Shown: positions 9,016-17,130 of the stretch, one piece after another
Numbering within the stretch: the stretch's first letter is position 1
Layout of the letters: every line of letters begins with the position of its first letter
Source: Streptomyces roseolus
GTDB taxonomy: Bacteria; Actinomycetota; Actinomycetes; Streptomycetales; Streptomycetaceae
DNA: 64,000 nt
Assembly: GCF_014649855.1 (NCBI RefSeq)
Contig: NZ_BMTV01000011.1
Span: forward strand, 1 to 64,000
Reading direction: 5' to 3'
The notes under the pieces: generated by a model
Databases searched by the model: none
The model's input: only the letters and a program-made list of their open reading frames with translations
What the model was told of the DNA's origin: nothing
Position numbers and translations under genes: made by a program

Positions 9016-9055
9016 GCGAACGAGACCGACTCCAGGCGAACGAGACCGACTCCAG
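9016..9055. repeat. 20-bp tandem duplication upstream of the PLD-like gene
   Basis: The unit gcgaacgagaccgactccag occurs twice head-to-tail, followed by diverged copies (gcgcacgggaccggctc, cacgtgagcgactctacg) up to about 9100. It lies in the 271-bp gap between the sigma gene and the PLD-like gene, which holds no credible ORF. Confidence 0.7.
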
Positions 9056-9169
9056 GCGCACGGGACCGGCTCGACGCACACGTGAGCGACTCTACGGAGT
9101 CGAACGACGCATCAGCGCGGGCACACGCTCACGGCCCGTGGGGGGGCGGGCCGGGCCCTCACCCCGCAC

Positions 9170-9175
9170 TAGGGT
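9170..9175 (+). promoter_or_regulatory. -10 box of a predicted leaderless transcript (PLD-like gene)
   Basis: TAGGGT, then 7 nt, then the GTG at 9183; no Shine-Dalgarno. Confidence 0.5.
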
Positions 9176-9182
9176 GACGGCC

Positions 9183-10523
9183 GTGATCAAGAACAGGTTC
9201 CTTACCGGCCTCCTCATCGTGGGGCTGCTCGTGGCCGGCGCGCCGGCCGCCACCGCGCAGGACGAGGCGTACGTGCAGACCGGCGTCGTCTTCAACAGGC
9301 CGAACGGCACGACCGCCGAGCAGGGCGCGATCCTCAGCCATCTCGGACGCCTCGTCAACGGCGCGCCCGCCGGGTCGACCATCCGCATATCCCTGTACGC
9401 GTTCGGGTCGTCCTGGCTCGCCGACCAGCTCGTACAGGCGCACCGGCGCAACGTGAACGTGCAGGTCCTCGTCGACGACACCACCGTCTCGGCGGCGTGG
9501 ATGGGCACGTCGGGGAAGGCGGTCCGGGACAAGCTCCAGGCGGCCTTCGCGGCGCCGTCCGCGCCCGGTCAGACCTCATGGTTCCGCGTGTGCGCGGCGG
9601 GCCGGCCGTGCCTGGCTGCGGGCACGAGCGGTGTCAACCACAACAAGTTCTTCCTGTTCTCCCGCTCCACCGGAAGCGGCTCGCCGGCCACGGGCGCGGT
9701 GGTCGAGGACATCGTGGTGCAGTCCTCCGGGAACCTCACCACCTGGGACCGCGCGTCCGGCTGGAACGACGCGATGACCGTCACCGGCAACGCCGCCCTG
9801 CACGCCGGCTACGTCCGCTACTTCGACCTGATGGCCGCTTCGCAGGCGCAGCCGGACGGTTCGGGGACGGTGAGCGACCTGGCCATCGACGTGGAGGCGG
9901 GGCAGGCCAAGGGCTACTTCTTCCCGCGCTCCTCGACCGACGTCGTCGAGAACGTCCTGAGCATGGTCGAGACCCGTGTGCCGAACGCCGACGGGACCGC
10001 CGCCCCGGTCTGCCACGGGAACACCCCGGGGCACGGCACGACGGACGGCCGGACCGTGATCCGCATCGCCAACGGGCACGTCTCACGGCCGGCCGTGGCG
10101 GAGAAGCTGTGGAGGCTCGCCGACGCGGGCTGCTACGTCGACGTCGTGCACGGCAAGCTCTCCGACTACGCGGCCGCCGGCACGCACCGGGAGACGGCGT
10201 ACTGGCTGACGCGGTCGACGGCGAAGGGGAGGATCTCCCTCCACCGCCTGTCGAACGACGAGGTGACGAACCCGGCCGCACCCGAGGTCCCCGGCACCAC
10301 CACCCACACCAAGTACCTGCTGATCGAAGGCTCGTACAAGGGCGTGAAGGACCAGAAGCTGGTCTTCACCGGCAGCCACACGTACACCGGCCTGGCGCTC
10401 ACCGCCAACGACGAGGCGCTCCTGAAGTACGTCGGCCCGGAGATGCACGACGCGTACGTGACGAACTTCCGCGACCAGCGTGCCGCCGCCCTCGCGGAGT
10501 CCCAGTACGGCGGCGTGTTCTGA
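9183..10523 (+). CDS. Secreted phospholipase D-like domain protein
   Basis: 446 aa from the GTG at 9183, which places a clean signal peptide at the start (basic IKNR, hydrophobic core, cleavage near ATAQ, residue 25). Two HxK half-motifs of the PLD superfamily are present at His153-Asn-Lys155 and His375-Thr-Lys377, with the following SSGNLT and TGSHTYTG strands in the expected places. The Asp of HxKx4D is replaced by Ser160 and Glu382, so phosphodiesterase activity is not assured. Likely an extracellular phospholipase or nuclease-like enzyme. Monocistronic, followed by a strong hairpin. Confidence 0.85.
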   Translation: MIKNRFLTGLLIVGLLVAGAPAATAQDEAYVQTGVVFNRPNGTTAEQGAILSHLGRLVNGAPAGSTIRISLYAFGSSWLADQLVQAHRRNVNVQVLVDDTTVSAAWMGTSGKAVRDKLQAAFAAPSAPGQTSWFRVCAAGRPCLAAGTSGVNHNKFFLFSRSTGSGSPATGAVVEDIVVQSSGNLTTWDRASGWNDAMTVTGNAALHAGYVRYFDLMAASQAQPDGSGTVSDLAIDVEAGQAKGYFFPRSSTDVVENVLSMVETRVPNADGTAAPVCHGNTPGHGTTDGRTVIRIANGHVSRPAVAEKLWRLADAGCYVDVVHGKLSDYAAAGTHRETAYWLTRSTAKGRISLHRLSNDEVTNPAAPEVPGTTTHTKYLLIEGSYKGVKDQKLVFTGSHTYTGLALTANDEALLKYVGPEMHDAYVTNFRDQRAAALAESQYGGVF

Positions 10524-10529
10524 GGACTC

Positions 10530-10559
10530 GCCCCGCGCTCCGAGCCCGGCGCGCGGGGC
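10530..10559 (+). terminator. Hairpin after the PLD-like gene
   Basis: GCCCCGCGC (10530-10538) pairs perfectly with GCGCGGGGC (10551-10559) across a 12-nt loop, 7 bp after the stop. No U-tract, as is usual in Streptomyces. Confidence 0.7.
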
Positions 10560-10641
10560 ATCCACCCGCCCGGCCACGGCGGGGGCGCGCAGAACGCGGG
10601 TGACGCGGGCGTCGTATCAGTGGGACGCGTGACGATCAGAG

Positions 10642-11150
10642 GTGAGCGGGAGGGCTCGTGGGCGGGGGATCGGGGGCGCGGCGGAGGAGTTCGCGCGCAC
10701 GGCGGACCGCCTGCCGGGCGCCTTGCGGCGGCTGGTGGCAGCCGTCGCCGACGTGGTGACCGCGGCGGCCGACGCGGTGACCACGGCCGGCCGGCGCACC
10801 GAGGTCGGCGAGGACGCCCGGGGGCCACGACTCCTCGCGCGGCAAGACGGCTTCGAAGTCGGCCCCTTCAGCGTGTCGAGGATCGGGCTGAGCACGTGGG
10901 GAAGGCGCCCACCGTCTGGTTCCGCACCCGCTGGAAACGCCCGCCGCGCGCGGCCGCTTCCGAGACGCCGGCGCCCGGTTACGCGCTGTGCCCCTGGTGC
11001 GTCGGCCGGGGCGCCTGCTTCGCGTGCGAGGGGCTGGGCTTCATGGACGGCCGACAGCGCCCGGGGTGCGGTCCCGGCATGGACCGCTCGCACTGCGGGG
11101 GCTCCGGCCGACGACCCGTCGACCGTTGGCCCCCTGCGCCGGCACGAGGT
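10642..11150 (+). pseudogene. Frameshifted gene with DnaJ-type CxxCxGxG zinc motifs
   Basis: No intact frame. The first half (to about 10895) reads as a helical segment, AEEFARTADRLPGALRRL and on, in one frame. The second half continues in another frame as KAPTVWFRTRWKRPP and then two exact CxxCxGxG motifs, CPWCVGRG and CFACEGLG, plus CGPG and HCGGSG. The motif matches the DnaJ cysteine-rich zinc-finger repeat. One frameshift near 10895-10905 would join the halves into a protein of about 160 aa. Either a broken gene or a sequencing slip. Nothing else convincing is seen between 10560 and 11533. Confidence 0.4.
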
Positions 11151-11533
11151 CCATGCCGTCGTGCGCGTCGCCCTTCTCTCCTCCCGGCCTCCGGGACGGG
11201 GCTTCATGAGTTCGGCCTGCTGGACCGCCGGGCTCGCCGCGGTCAGGAAGGGTGCGGCGAACCGGAGCCGCATCGTTTCCGGGGGCGTATCCGTGGTTGC
11301 GGACCTGCACCGGCGTCCCATCACTCCTTCGTGTGAATCAGCCACCGGATCGACGGACATCTCATGCCGCGATCATGTCGTTATGTGGACGTGAGAGGGA
11401 CAGACGAGGACGGAGAAAGGATTCTTCCTCGGGTCGGCGCAACCGCATCGGGCTGTCGATCGACCCTGTCGTTCCCGCCACACACCGACCGGTTTCAAGC
11501 GAAACCATTCTGCAACGCGGGAAAAGGACACCC

Positions 11534-12400
11534 ATGCATCGCGATCCGATCGACCGGCCGGGCGACACTCCGGAAAGGACGTATTCGGCAACGGCGACGG
11601 ACCCTCGCGGGGGCGAGGCCCCGGCCCCGGAGCGGCCGGCGGCGGGCTTCGCGGTCGGGGACGCCGGTCCGGACCGCACGCCGGGCCGAGCGGCCGATTC
11701 CGCCGAGGCGGCCTTCGACGCGCTCTACCTGTCCACGGCAGCGGGCCTCACCCAGCAGGCGTACGTGCTGACCGGTTGTCGCCGCCTCGCCTTCGAGTCG
11801 GCCGAGCAGGCGTTCCACCGCGCTTGGGAGCAGTGGCCCGAGGTCGCGCACGACCCCGCCCCCGAGGCATGGGTCAGGGCCCGGGCCCACGAGTACGCTC
11901 TCGCGCCCTGGCACCGCCTGCGCCCCGGCAGGCCCCGGACCGACCAGCCCGCCGCCGACCCCGTCGTGCGCGTCCTCCTGGAACTCCCGCCGTGGCAGCG
12001 CCGGACGGCGCTGCTGTGCGACGGCCTCGACCTGAGCGTGGCGGAAGCCGCCGCCGAGACGCACGCGACCACCGCCGCCACCGCCGGCCGGCTGCGGCAT
12101 GCCCGCGCCGTCATCAGCGGGCGGCTGCCCGGCGGTGTCGCCGGCGCCCCGGACCACCCGCTCCGAAGGCGCGTCAAGGACGCGTCGTCCTCCACCCTCG
12201 CCCAGCCCTGGTGCGTCCGCGCCGCGAGCGAGCGTCGGGCACGCGCCCTCACCCTCGTGGTGTTCGCGGCGACCGCGGCCCTGGCCGTCCTCACCGGCGC
12301 CTTCGCCCTCGCCCCGTCGACCGACGGGTCCGACGACGACGGCGGCCGCTCGCCTCACGCCCGTTCCCAGCCCGGCGACCCGTCGGCCGAGACACGGTGA
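11534..12400 (+). CDS. Sigma-factor-like DNA-binding protein with C-terminal membrane segment
   Basis: 288 aa. After a disordered N-terminus of about 55 residues come a degenerate sigma-70 region 2 (ALYLSTAAGLTQQAYVLTG) and a region 4-like part (LELPPWQRRTALLCDGLDLSVAEAAAE). Near residue 240-260 is a hydrophobic stretch (LVVFAATAALAVLTGAFAL), then a short charged tail. The layout resembles ECF-type proteins tethered to the membrane. Region 2 lacks the usual DAEDx pattern, so it may not recruit RNA polymerase. A moderate GGGAAAAGGA site precedes the ATG at 11534. Confidence 0.65.
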   Translation: MHRDPIDRPGDTPERTYSATATDPRGGEAPAPERPAAGFAVGDAGPDRTPGRAADSAEAAFDALYLSTAAGLTQQAYVLTGCRRLAFESAEQAFHRAWEQWPEVAHDPAPEAWVRARAHEYALAPWHRLRPGRPRTDQPAADPVVRVLLELPPWQRRTALLCDGLDLSVAEAAAETHATTAATAGRLRHARAVISGRLPGGVAGAPDHPLRRRVKDASSSTLAQPWCVRAASERRARALTLVVFAATAALAVLTGAFALAPSTDGSDDDGGRSPHARSQPGDPSAETR

Positions 12401-12432
12401 CGGCCTTCGGGAGCCGTTCTCCTCAGGCCGTC
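12399..12432 (+). terminator. Hairpin at the end of the sigma-like gene
   Basis: GACGGCCT (12399-12406) pairs with AGGCCGTC (12425-12432); the stem begins at the stop codon. Confidence 0.55.
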
Positions 12433-12710
12433 CGAGAGACGCCACGTCGCCATCGCCGCCGTGCCGCCGCCGCGCGTCGAACCTCGCGTCGGGCCGGGAC
12501 CGCCGGGCCGCCCTGGCCGGGCCGCACGGTCATCCCTCGGTCGAGCGCGGCCCGCCCGGCGGGCTCCGGCTCGGTGGTGCGGAGGAAGTCCGCGACCTTG
12601 CCCGGCACGTCGAGGGCGGCCGGCTGCCCCGGGGCCGGGACGGCCTCCTCGAAGACGACCGGGCCCTCGATCCCGGCCGCCTCCGGACGAGGTCCTGTCC
12701 GTCGCCAAAC
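12423..12710 (-). pseudogene. Short coding relic, unidentified
   Basis: On the minus strand one frame from about 12710 to 12530 has coding-like composition (EGPVVFEEAVPAPGQPA, then PGKVADFLRTTEPEPAG) but no start with a ribosome site. It decays into Arg/Ala-rich non-coding composition before its stop. It looks like a leftover 3' part of a gene just downstream of the XRE-cupin regulator. Family not recognised. Confidence 0.3.
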
Positions 12711-12765
12711 GATCGTCTGACGACAGACAGGGCGGACGCGATCCGACGGCCGGGGCCATCGGGCG

Positions 12766-13341
12766 CTACGCGGGCCCCGGGGGCAGGTGGACGGTCATGA
12801 TCAGGTGGCAGGTCTCGTCGCCTGAACCGCGGTAGGTGTGGGTGATGTCGGCGTCGAAGGCGGCGGTCTGTCCGGCGGCGACGGGGTACTCGGCGCCGTC
12901 GACGACGAGCACCATCTCGCCCCTGGTGACGCTGACGGTCTCGGTCACGCCGGCCTGGTGGGGGTGGCTGGGGTACTCCTCGCCGGGTTCCAGTGTCCAG
13001 CGCCAGACCTCGGTGGGTGCCGGGCCGCCGGTGGTCAGCATGAGCCGGGCCTCGCTGCCGCGCTCGCCCTTCCACAGGGGCATGACGGTGTCGGCGCCCA
13101 CCACCCGCACGCGCTGCTCGGGGCTGCCTTCCATCAGCGCGGAGACGGAGACGCCGAGGGTGTCGGCGAGGCGGACCAGGGTGGCGAAGTTCGGGTTGCC
13201 CTGGGCTTTCTCCAGGCCGACGAGGGCGCCCTTGCTCACCTTGGCCCGCCGGCCGAGTTCGTCCAGGGACAGTCCCGCGCGGGTGCGGGCCGCTCGGACG
13301 TTGTGCGCGAGCGTCCGCAGTGCCGCCTCGGTCTCGGCCAT
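12766..13341 (-). CDS. XRE-family transcriptional regulator with cupin sensor domain
   Basis: 191 aa. An N-terminal XRE helix-turn-helix (residues about 10-65; GLSLDELGRRAKVSKGALVGLE) is joined to a C-terminal cupin_2 barrel (GEEYPSHPHQAGVTETV, then ITHTYRGSGDETC). This fusion is a common small-molecule-responsive repressor type. GAGGG precedes the ATG. It is divergent from the EamA/PaiB/B3-B4 operon at 13462 with about 120 bp between, so it most likely controls that operon. Confidence 0.92.
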   Translation of the reverse strand: MAETEAALRTLAHNVRAARTRAGLSLDELGRRAKVSKGALVGLEKAQGNPNFATLVRLADTLGVSVSALMEGSPEQRVRVVGADTVMPLWKGERGSEARLMLTTGGPAPTEVWRWTLEPGEEYPSHPHQAGVTETVSVTRGEMVLVVDGAEYPVAAGQTAAFDADITHTYRGSGDETCHLIMTVHLPPGPA

Positions 13342-13394
13342 CGGTTTCGTCCCTCCAGCAGCAGGTCGGTGTGATGCACCATGCGGTCGTTCGG

Positions 13395-13423
13395 TTGACG
13401 ACCTGCGGTCGGTGCGTTGTACG
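13395..13423 (+). promoter_or_regulatory. Putative promoter of the EamA operon
   Basis: TTGACG (13395-13400) and TGTACG (13418-13423) are separated by 17 bp, about 40 bp before the GTG at 13462. The -35 is close to the vegetative consensus; the -10 is weaker. Confidence 0.4.
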
Positions 13424-13461
13424 GTGTGGTCGTTCCATTAATAGTAAGGGATGTACGTATC

Positions 13462-14298
13462 GTGATCGCTCTGCTGCTGGCCCTGGGCAGCTCCCTGGCC
13501 TACGGTTGCGCCGACTTCCTCGGCGGCCTGGGCGCCCGCAAGGCCCACGTCCTGCGGACGGTGATGGTCGCCGCGCCGGCCTCGCTCACCGTCGAGCTGC
13601 TGCTGTGGCCCTTCCTCGGCGCCTCCTTCGCTCCCGCCACCCTCGCCTGGGGCGCCGCCTCCGGTGTCGCGTCGGCCGCGGCGTTCGCCCTGCTCTACAG
13701 GACCCTGGCGATCGGGCCGATGAACGTGCTGTCGCCGATCACCGCGCTGGTCTCGGCCATGCTTCCGGTCGGTGTCGGGCTGGTTCAGGGCGAGCACCTC
13801 GGCTGGGCCGGGCTGATGGGTCTGCCGCTGGCACTGGCGGCGGTGGTCCTGGTCAGCGCGGGGCACGGCGCGAAGTCGGCACGGCCGTCGCGTACCGCGC
13901 TGCTGTCGGCCTTCGGCGCCGGGGCCGCGATCGCCCTGCAGCTGGTCTTCCTGCACCAGGCGCCCTCCGACAGCGGCGTCGGCCCGCTGATCGTCGGCCG
14001 TGCCGTCTCCTCCGCCGTCACCCTGGTCGCCGCCGGCGTGATGTTCCGGCGCCTGGGCCCGGAAAAGCCCGCCTACGCGATCTCGGCGGCGGCCGGCGTG
14101 CTGGACTCGGTGGCCAACCTGCTGTTCCTGCTCGCCGCCCGCAGCGGCGACCTGGCCGTCGTCGCCGTGATCACCGCCCTGTACCCGGCCGGCACCGTCC
14201 TGCTCGCCCGCAGCGTCCTGGCCGAACGCATCCACCGCGGACAGCTCATCGGCCTCGGCACCGCGGCCGTCGCCGTCAGTCTCCTCGCCCTCACCTGA
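13462..14298 (+). CDS. EamA/DMT-superfamily transporter
   Basis: 278-aa integral membrane protein with about ten hydrophobic helices in two EamA halves (first half begins ALLLALGSSLAYGCADF; second has SAFGAGAAIALQLVFL). Such proteins export small metabolites or amino acids. The GTG at 13462 is chosen because it puts the first membrane helix at the N-terminus; aagg lies upstream. It leads an operon with the PaiB-like (25-bp gap) and B3/B4 (44-bp gap) genes. The divergent XRE-cupin repressor suggests inducible efflux. Confidence 0.88.
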   Translation: MIALLLALGSSLAYGCADFLGGLGARKAHVLRTVMVAAPASLTVELLLWPFLGASFAPATLAWGAASGVASAAAFALLYRTLAIGPMNVLSPITALVSAMLPVGVGLVQGEHLGWAGLMGLPLALAAVVLVSAGHGAKSARPSRTALLSAFGAGAAIALQLVFLHQAPSDSGVGPLIVGRAVSSAVTLVAAGVMFRRLGPEKPAYAISAAAGVLDSVANLLFLLAARSGDLAVVAVITALYPAGTVLLARSVLAERIHRGQLIGLGTAAVAVSLLALT

Positions 14299-14323
14299 AT
14301 CCCCTGTACGGAAGGAACCCAGC

Positions 14324-14971
14324 ATGTTCATCCAGCCCTGGGACGCCGCCCTGGACGACGCCGAATGGCGGACCTGGATCGCCGACGGCCACGACTTCGG
14401 CATCCTCAGCGTCAACGGCCTGCCCGGAAACGCGCCGATCACCGTGCCCACCCACTTCACCGTCGACGGCACGGCCCTGCTGATACACCTTGCCCGCCCC
14501 AACCCCGTCTGGAAGACGATCGAGGCCGACCCGAACGTCACCCTCACCGTCACCGGCGACTACGCCTTCATCCCCGGACCCTGGCGCGCCAAGGCCGGCA
14601 CCGAACCCACCGACGGCGTCCCCACCAGCTACTACGCCGCCGTCCAGTTCACCTGCCAGGCCACCGTCGTCGACGAACCCGAAGCCAAGGCCGAACTGCT
14701 GCGCCACCAGATGGCCCACTTCCAGCCCGACGGCGACCACGCCCCCGTCGAGGTCGATCAGCCTCCCTACGGGCGGATGCTGTCCGGCATCCGCGGCCTG
14801 CGCCTTCACGTCACCGAGGTCCGCGCCAAGTTCACGTACGACGACCACAAGCCCGTCGAGCAGCGCTCCGACACCGCCCGCCGGCTCACCGAACGCGGCG
14901 CCGCACTGGACGCGCCCACCGCGGCCCAGCAGCTGCGCCGCCTGGACCGCGTCGGCACCTGGAAGCCCTGA
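14324..14971 (+). CDS. FMN-binding negative transcriptional regulator, PaiB family
   Basis: 215 aa with the PaiB split-barrel flavin-binding fold: the N-terminal MFIQPWDA segment, THFTVDGTALLIHLARPNP, the GDYAFIPGPW strand, and a C-terminal GLRLHVTEVRAKF. PaiB in Bacillus modulates sporulation and protease genes; many relatives are simply FMN-binding. GGAAGG precedes the ATG. Co-transcribed with the EamA exporter. Confidence 0.9.
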   Translation: MFIQPWDAALDDAEWRTWIADGHDFGILSVNGLPGNAPITVPTHFTVDGTALLIHLARPNPVWKTIEADPNVTLTVTGDYAFIPGPWRAKAGTEPTDGVPTSYYAAVQFTCQATVVDEPEAKAELLRHQMAHFQPDGDHAPVEVDQPPYGRMLSGIRGLRLHVTEVRAKFTYDDHKPVEQRSDTARRLTERGAALDAPTAAQQLRRLDRVGTWKP

Positions 14972-15015
14972 CCCCTGCCGCCCCAGCCCGCTCCCGGAAC
15001 GGAACAGCCCTCACG

Positions 15016-15723
15016 ATGACCGCCTTCCGCATCAACCCCGCCGTAGCCGACGCCTTTCCCGACGCCCTGATCGCCGTCGTCGTCGCCACCGGCCTGAACG
15101 GCCGCCGGCCCTGGCCCCGCACAGCCGCCGCCGTGGAGATCCTGGAACAGGACCTCGCCGCCGGCGCCTGGACCCCCGCCGACGAGAACGACCCGCGCGT
15201 CGAGGCGTGGCACACCGCCTACCGCTCCTTCGGCACCAACCCCCGCCGCATCCGCCCCAGCGTCGATGCCCTCGGCCGCCGCCTGGTGAAGAAGGGCACC
15301 CTGCCCCGGATCAACCCGGCCGTCGACTCCTACAACACCGTCTCCGTCCGCCACGGCCTGCCCGCCGGCGCCTTCGACCTCGACCACGTCACCGGCGACG
15401 TCGAGATCCGCTACGCCGAAGGCACCGAGACCTTCACCCCGCTCGGCGAACCCGACACCGTCGAGAACCCCAAGACCGGCGAGATCATCTACACCGACAC
15501 CACCGACGTGCTGACCCGGCACTGGAACCACCGCGACGCCCACCGCACCCGCGTCACCGAGAACTCCACCCGCGTCGCCTTCGTCATCGAAACCCTGAAC
15601 GCCCCCCGCGACGGCCGCCTCCTGGCCACCGCCGCCGACGAACTGCGGGACCTCCTCTCCGAACACTCCACCCGAAGCACCGTCCACTGCCTCAGCCCCG
15701 CACACCCGCAGGCCTCCCTCTGA
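15016..15723 (+). CDS. B3/B4 (PheRS beta-like) domain protein
   Basis: 235-aa stand-alone B3_4 domain, the fold that edits mischarged tRNA in phenylalanyl-tRNA synthetase beta. Diagnostic stretches are WHTAYRSFGTNPRRIRPSV and INPAVDSYNTVSVRHGLPAG. Free-standing copies are thought to bind amino-acid-like ligands or deacylate tRNA; the role here is unproven. ATG at 15016 with a GGAACGGA site upstream. Last gene of the EamA operon. Confidence 0.85.
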   Translation: MTAFRINPAVADAFPDALIAVVVATGLNGRRPWPRTAAAVEILEQDLAAGAWTPADENDPRVEAWHTAYRSFGTNPRRIRPSVDALGRRLVKKGTLPRINPAVDSYNTVSVRHGLPAGAFDLDHVTGDVEIRYAEGTETFTPLGEPDTVENPKTGEIIYTDTTDVLTRHWNHRDAHRTRVTENSTRVAFVIETLNAPRDGRLLATAADELRDLLSEHSTRSTVHCLSPAHPQASL

Positions 15724-15744
15724 CACCCCGCGCCTGGCGTCCCG

Positions 15745-15993
15745 GTGAGGGCGAAGGCCGAGCGGGTTCAGGTCGCGGTGCCTGAGCGGGGAGAGCCGGG
15801 CGATGTCCTCGCCTCGGACCTCGTGGCCTTCGGCGCGGAGCCGGGCGACGGCGGCGTCGATGTACTTCGCCCTCCACGGCACGAGGGCGTCGAGGACCAG
15901 GCCGAGCGCGCCGGGCCGGTCCTCCGTCCCGTCGCGGTACGCCCGGTGGATGGTGCCGCGCTTGCCGTGACACACGTCCCGGGCGATCCGGTG
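15745..15993 (-). pseudogene. 3' remnant of a Tn3-family transposase
   Basis: The minus strand reads RIARDVCHGKRGTIHRAYRD, then GALGLVLDALVPWRAKYIDA and EDIARLSPLRHRDLNPLG. This is the conserved C-terminal end of Tn3/Tn4556-type transposases. It has no start, lacks all upstream DDE domains and loses homology after LNPLG, so only about 80 residues survive. No terminal repeats or resolvase are visible. The remnant lies against the 3' end of the B3/B4 gene. Confidence 0.8.
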
Positions 15994-16027
15994 GGGTCCG
16001 CCGCCCGCGCCGGCGAGCGGACGCGCG

Positions 16028-16498
16028 TCAGCCGGCGGGCGGGGCGTCGCGGTTCCCGAGACGGACGAGCAGCTCTTCCAGGTCGACGTACGCGGTCTCG
16101 CCCCCGGCCGGGACGATCGCGTACGAGGCCGCCAGGAACGTCTCGATGACGGGTCTCGGTGCGTGGAACGTCACCGGACAGCCGGGTGGGTGCAACCAGA
16201 AGTAGACGACGTCGTGGGCGGGGTCGAGCGACGGATGGACGGAGACGTCGCCCGGTCCCGCCCAGCCGTCGAGCCCCTCGGCGAGGAGTTCGCGGGCGAA
16301 GACCCACGTGACCGGCGTCGGCCGGTCGACCTGGCAGTCCAGGTGCACCGCGTACGGATCCCGTCGGTGGTAGCGCAGCCGGGCGGGTACGGGCGTCGTC
16401 CGGTCCGGGGCGGTGTACGCCGCCAGGGTCAGGGCGACGACGCAGTCGGGGGTCCGCGGTGCGCGGCCGGGCGCCTTCTTCGAGTCGCGTCCGGTCAT
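16028..16498 (-). CDS. SsgA-family sporulation/cell-division regulator
   Basis: 156 aa. The diagnostic SsgA-like core is WVFARELLAEGLDGWAGPGDVSVHP, with an N-terminal LRYHRRDPYAVHL strand; length is typical (130-150 aa). SALPs are confined to morphologically complex actinomycetes and control septation and peptidoglycan turnover during sporulation. The ATG at 16498 overlaps the stop of the upstream 91-aa ORF (ATGA), suggesting coupling. Which SALP subgroup it belongs to is not resolved. Confidence 0.9.
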   Translation of the reverse strand: MTGRDSKKAPGRAPRTPDCVVALTLAAYTAPDRTTPVPARLRYHRRDPYAVHLDCQVDRPTPVTWVFARELLAEGLDGWAGPGDVSVHPSLDPAHDVVYFWLHPPGCPVTFHAPRPVIETFLAASYAIVPAGGETAYVDLEELLVRLGNRDAPPAG

Positions 16499-16770
16499 GG
16501 GCGCTCCACCCCCGGCACCACGTGCCGTACTCCGCGGGGAACGGGGACGAGCTCCGGCGCGACAGGGGTGACCGTCGCCGGGAAGGCCAGGACGGGGGTC
16601 GGCAGGATCGCGGTGCCGGAGACGACCGCCGACGGGCGGTCCCGGCTCGCCGTGCCCGGGACGAACCGGCCGTTCTCGAGCCATGGACAGGCGAGCGCGG
16701 CAAAGATCGGAGACTCGCGCAGAACCGTTTCACCCAGGGCCGGCACGGTGACGCGAGGGGAGGAGGTCAT
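16495..16770 (-). CDS. Small Pro/Val-rich protein coupled to the SsgA-like gene
   Basis: 91 aa, unrecognised. It has typical GC3 bias and ends in an ATGA overlap with the SsgA-like start, the best evidence that it is translated. It is rich in Val, Pro and Ala, with no signal peptide or membrane segment. It could be an accessory to the SsgA-like protein or simply an upstream coupling ORF. Confidence 0.5.
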   Translation of the reverse strand: MTSSPRVTVPALGETVLRESPIFAALACPWLENGRFVPGTASRDRPSAVVSGTAILPTPVLAFPATVTPVAPELVPVPRGVRHVVPGVERP

Positions 16771-17130
16771 GCCCGAGGAAACGATGCTGCAAGATCTCGG
16801 TAACTCTCCCGGTCAATCCTTCTTGACGTCGGGGCGGCCGACGAGCCACGCACTCCTCCCCCACTCCGCGACCTGTCACGCGTTTCGCTCGGGCGTTTGA
16901 AGATCGGATCCCGCATCCCTCCATCAGGCGTCGTGACCACCCATTGGTGGTGCGACCTTCCCCCGACCTCGGTCGTTAGGTGGGCATGACGTCGGAAGGG
17001 GTGTTTGCAGAAAGGGTTCTTCTATGGAACGCGGACACACACACGAGTTAACCGGAGAAGATCACGTGCGCGCCTCCGCACTCCGTGCTCTCGACGGAAC
17101 GATCTGAAACAAGGGCACGAAGAAAGTCAG
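16771..17130. other. Divergent regulatory region between the SsgA-like and DUF2637 genes
   Basis: No gene beyond a possible 13-codon leader ORF (GTG at 17066, preceded by GGAG, stop at 17105-17107). A palindrome ACCACC-catt-GGTGGT lies at 16936-16951. The gap holds both divergent promoters. Confidence 0.4.
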
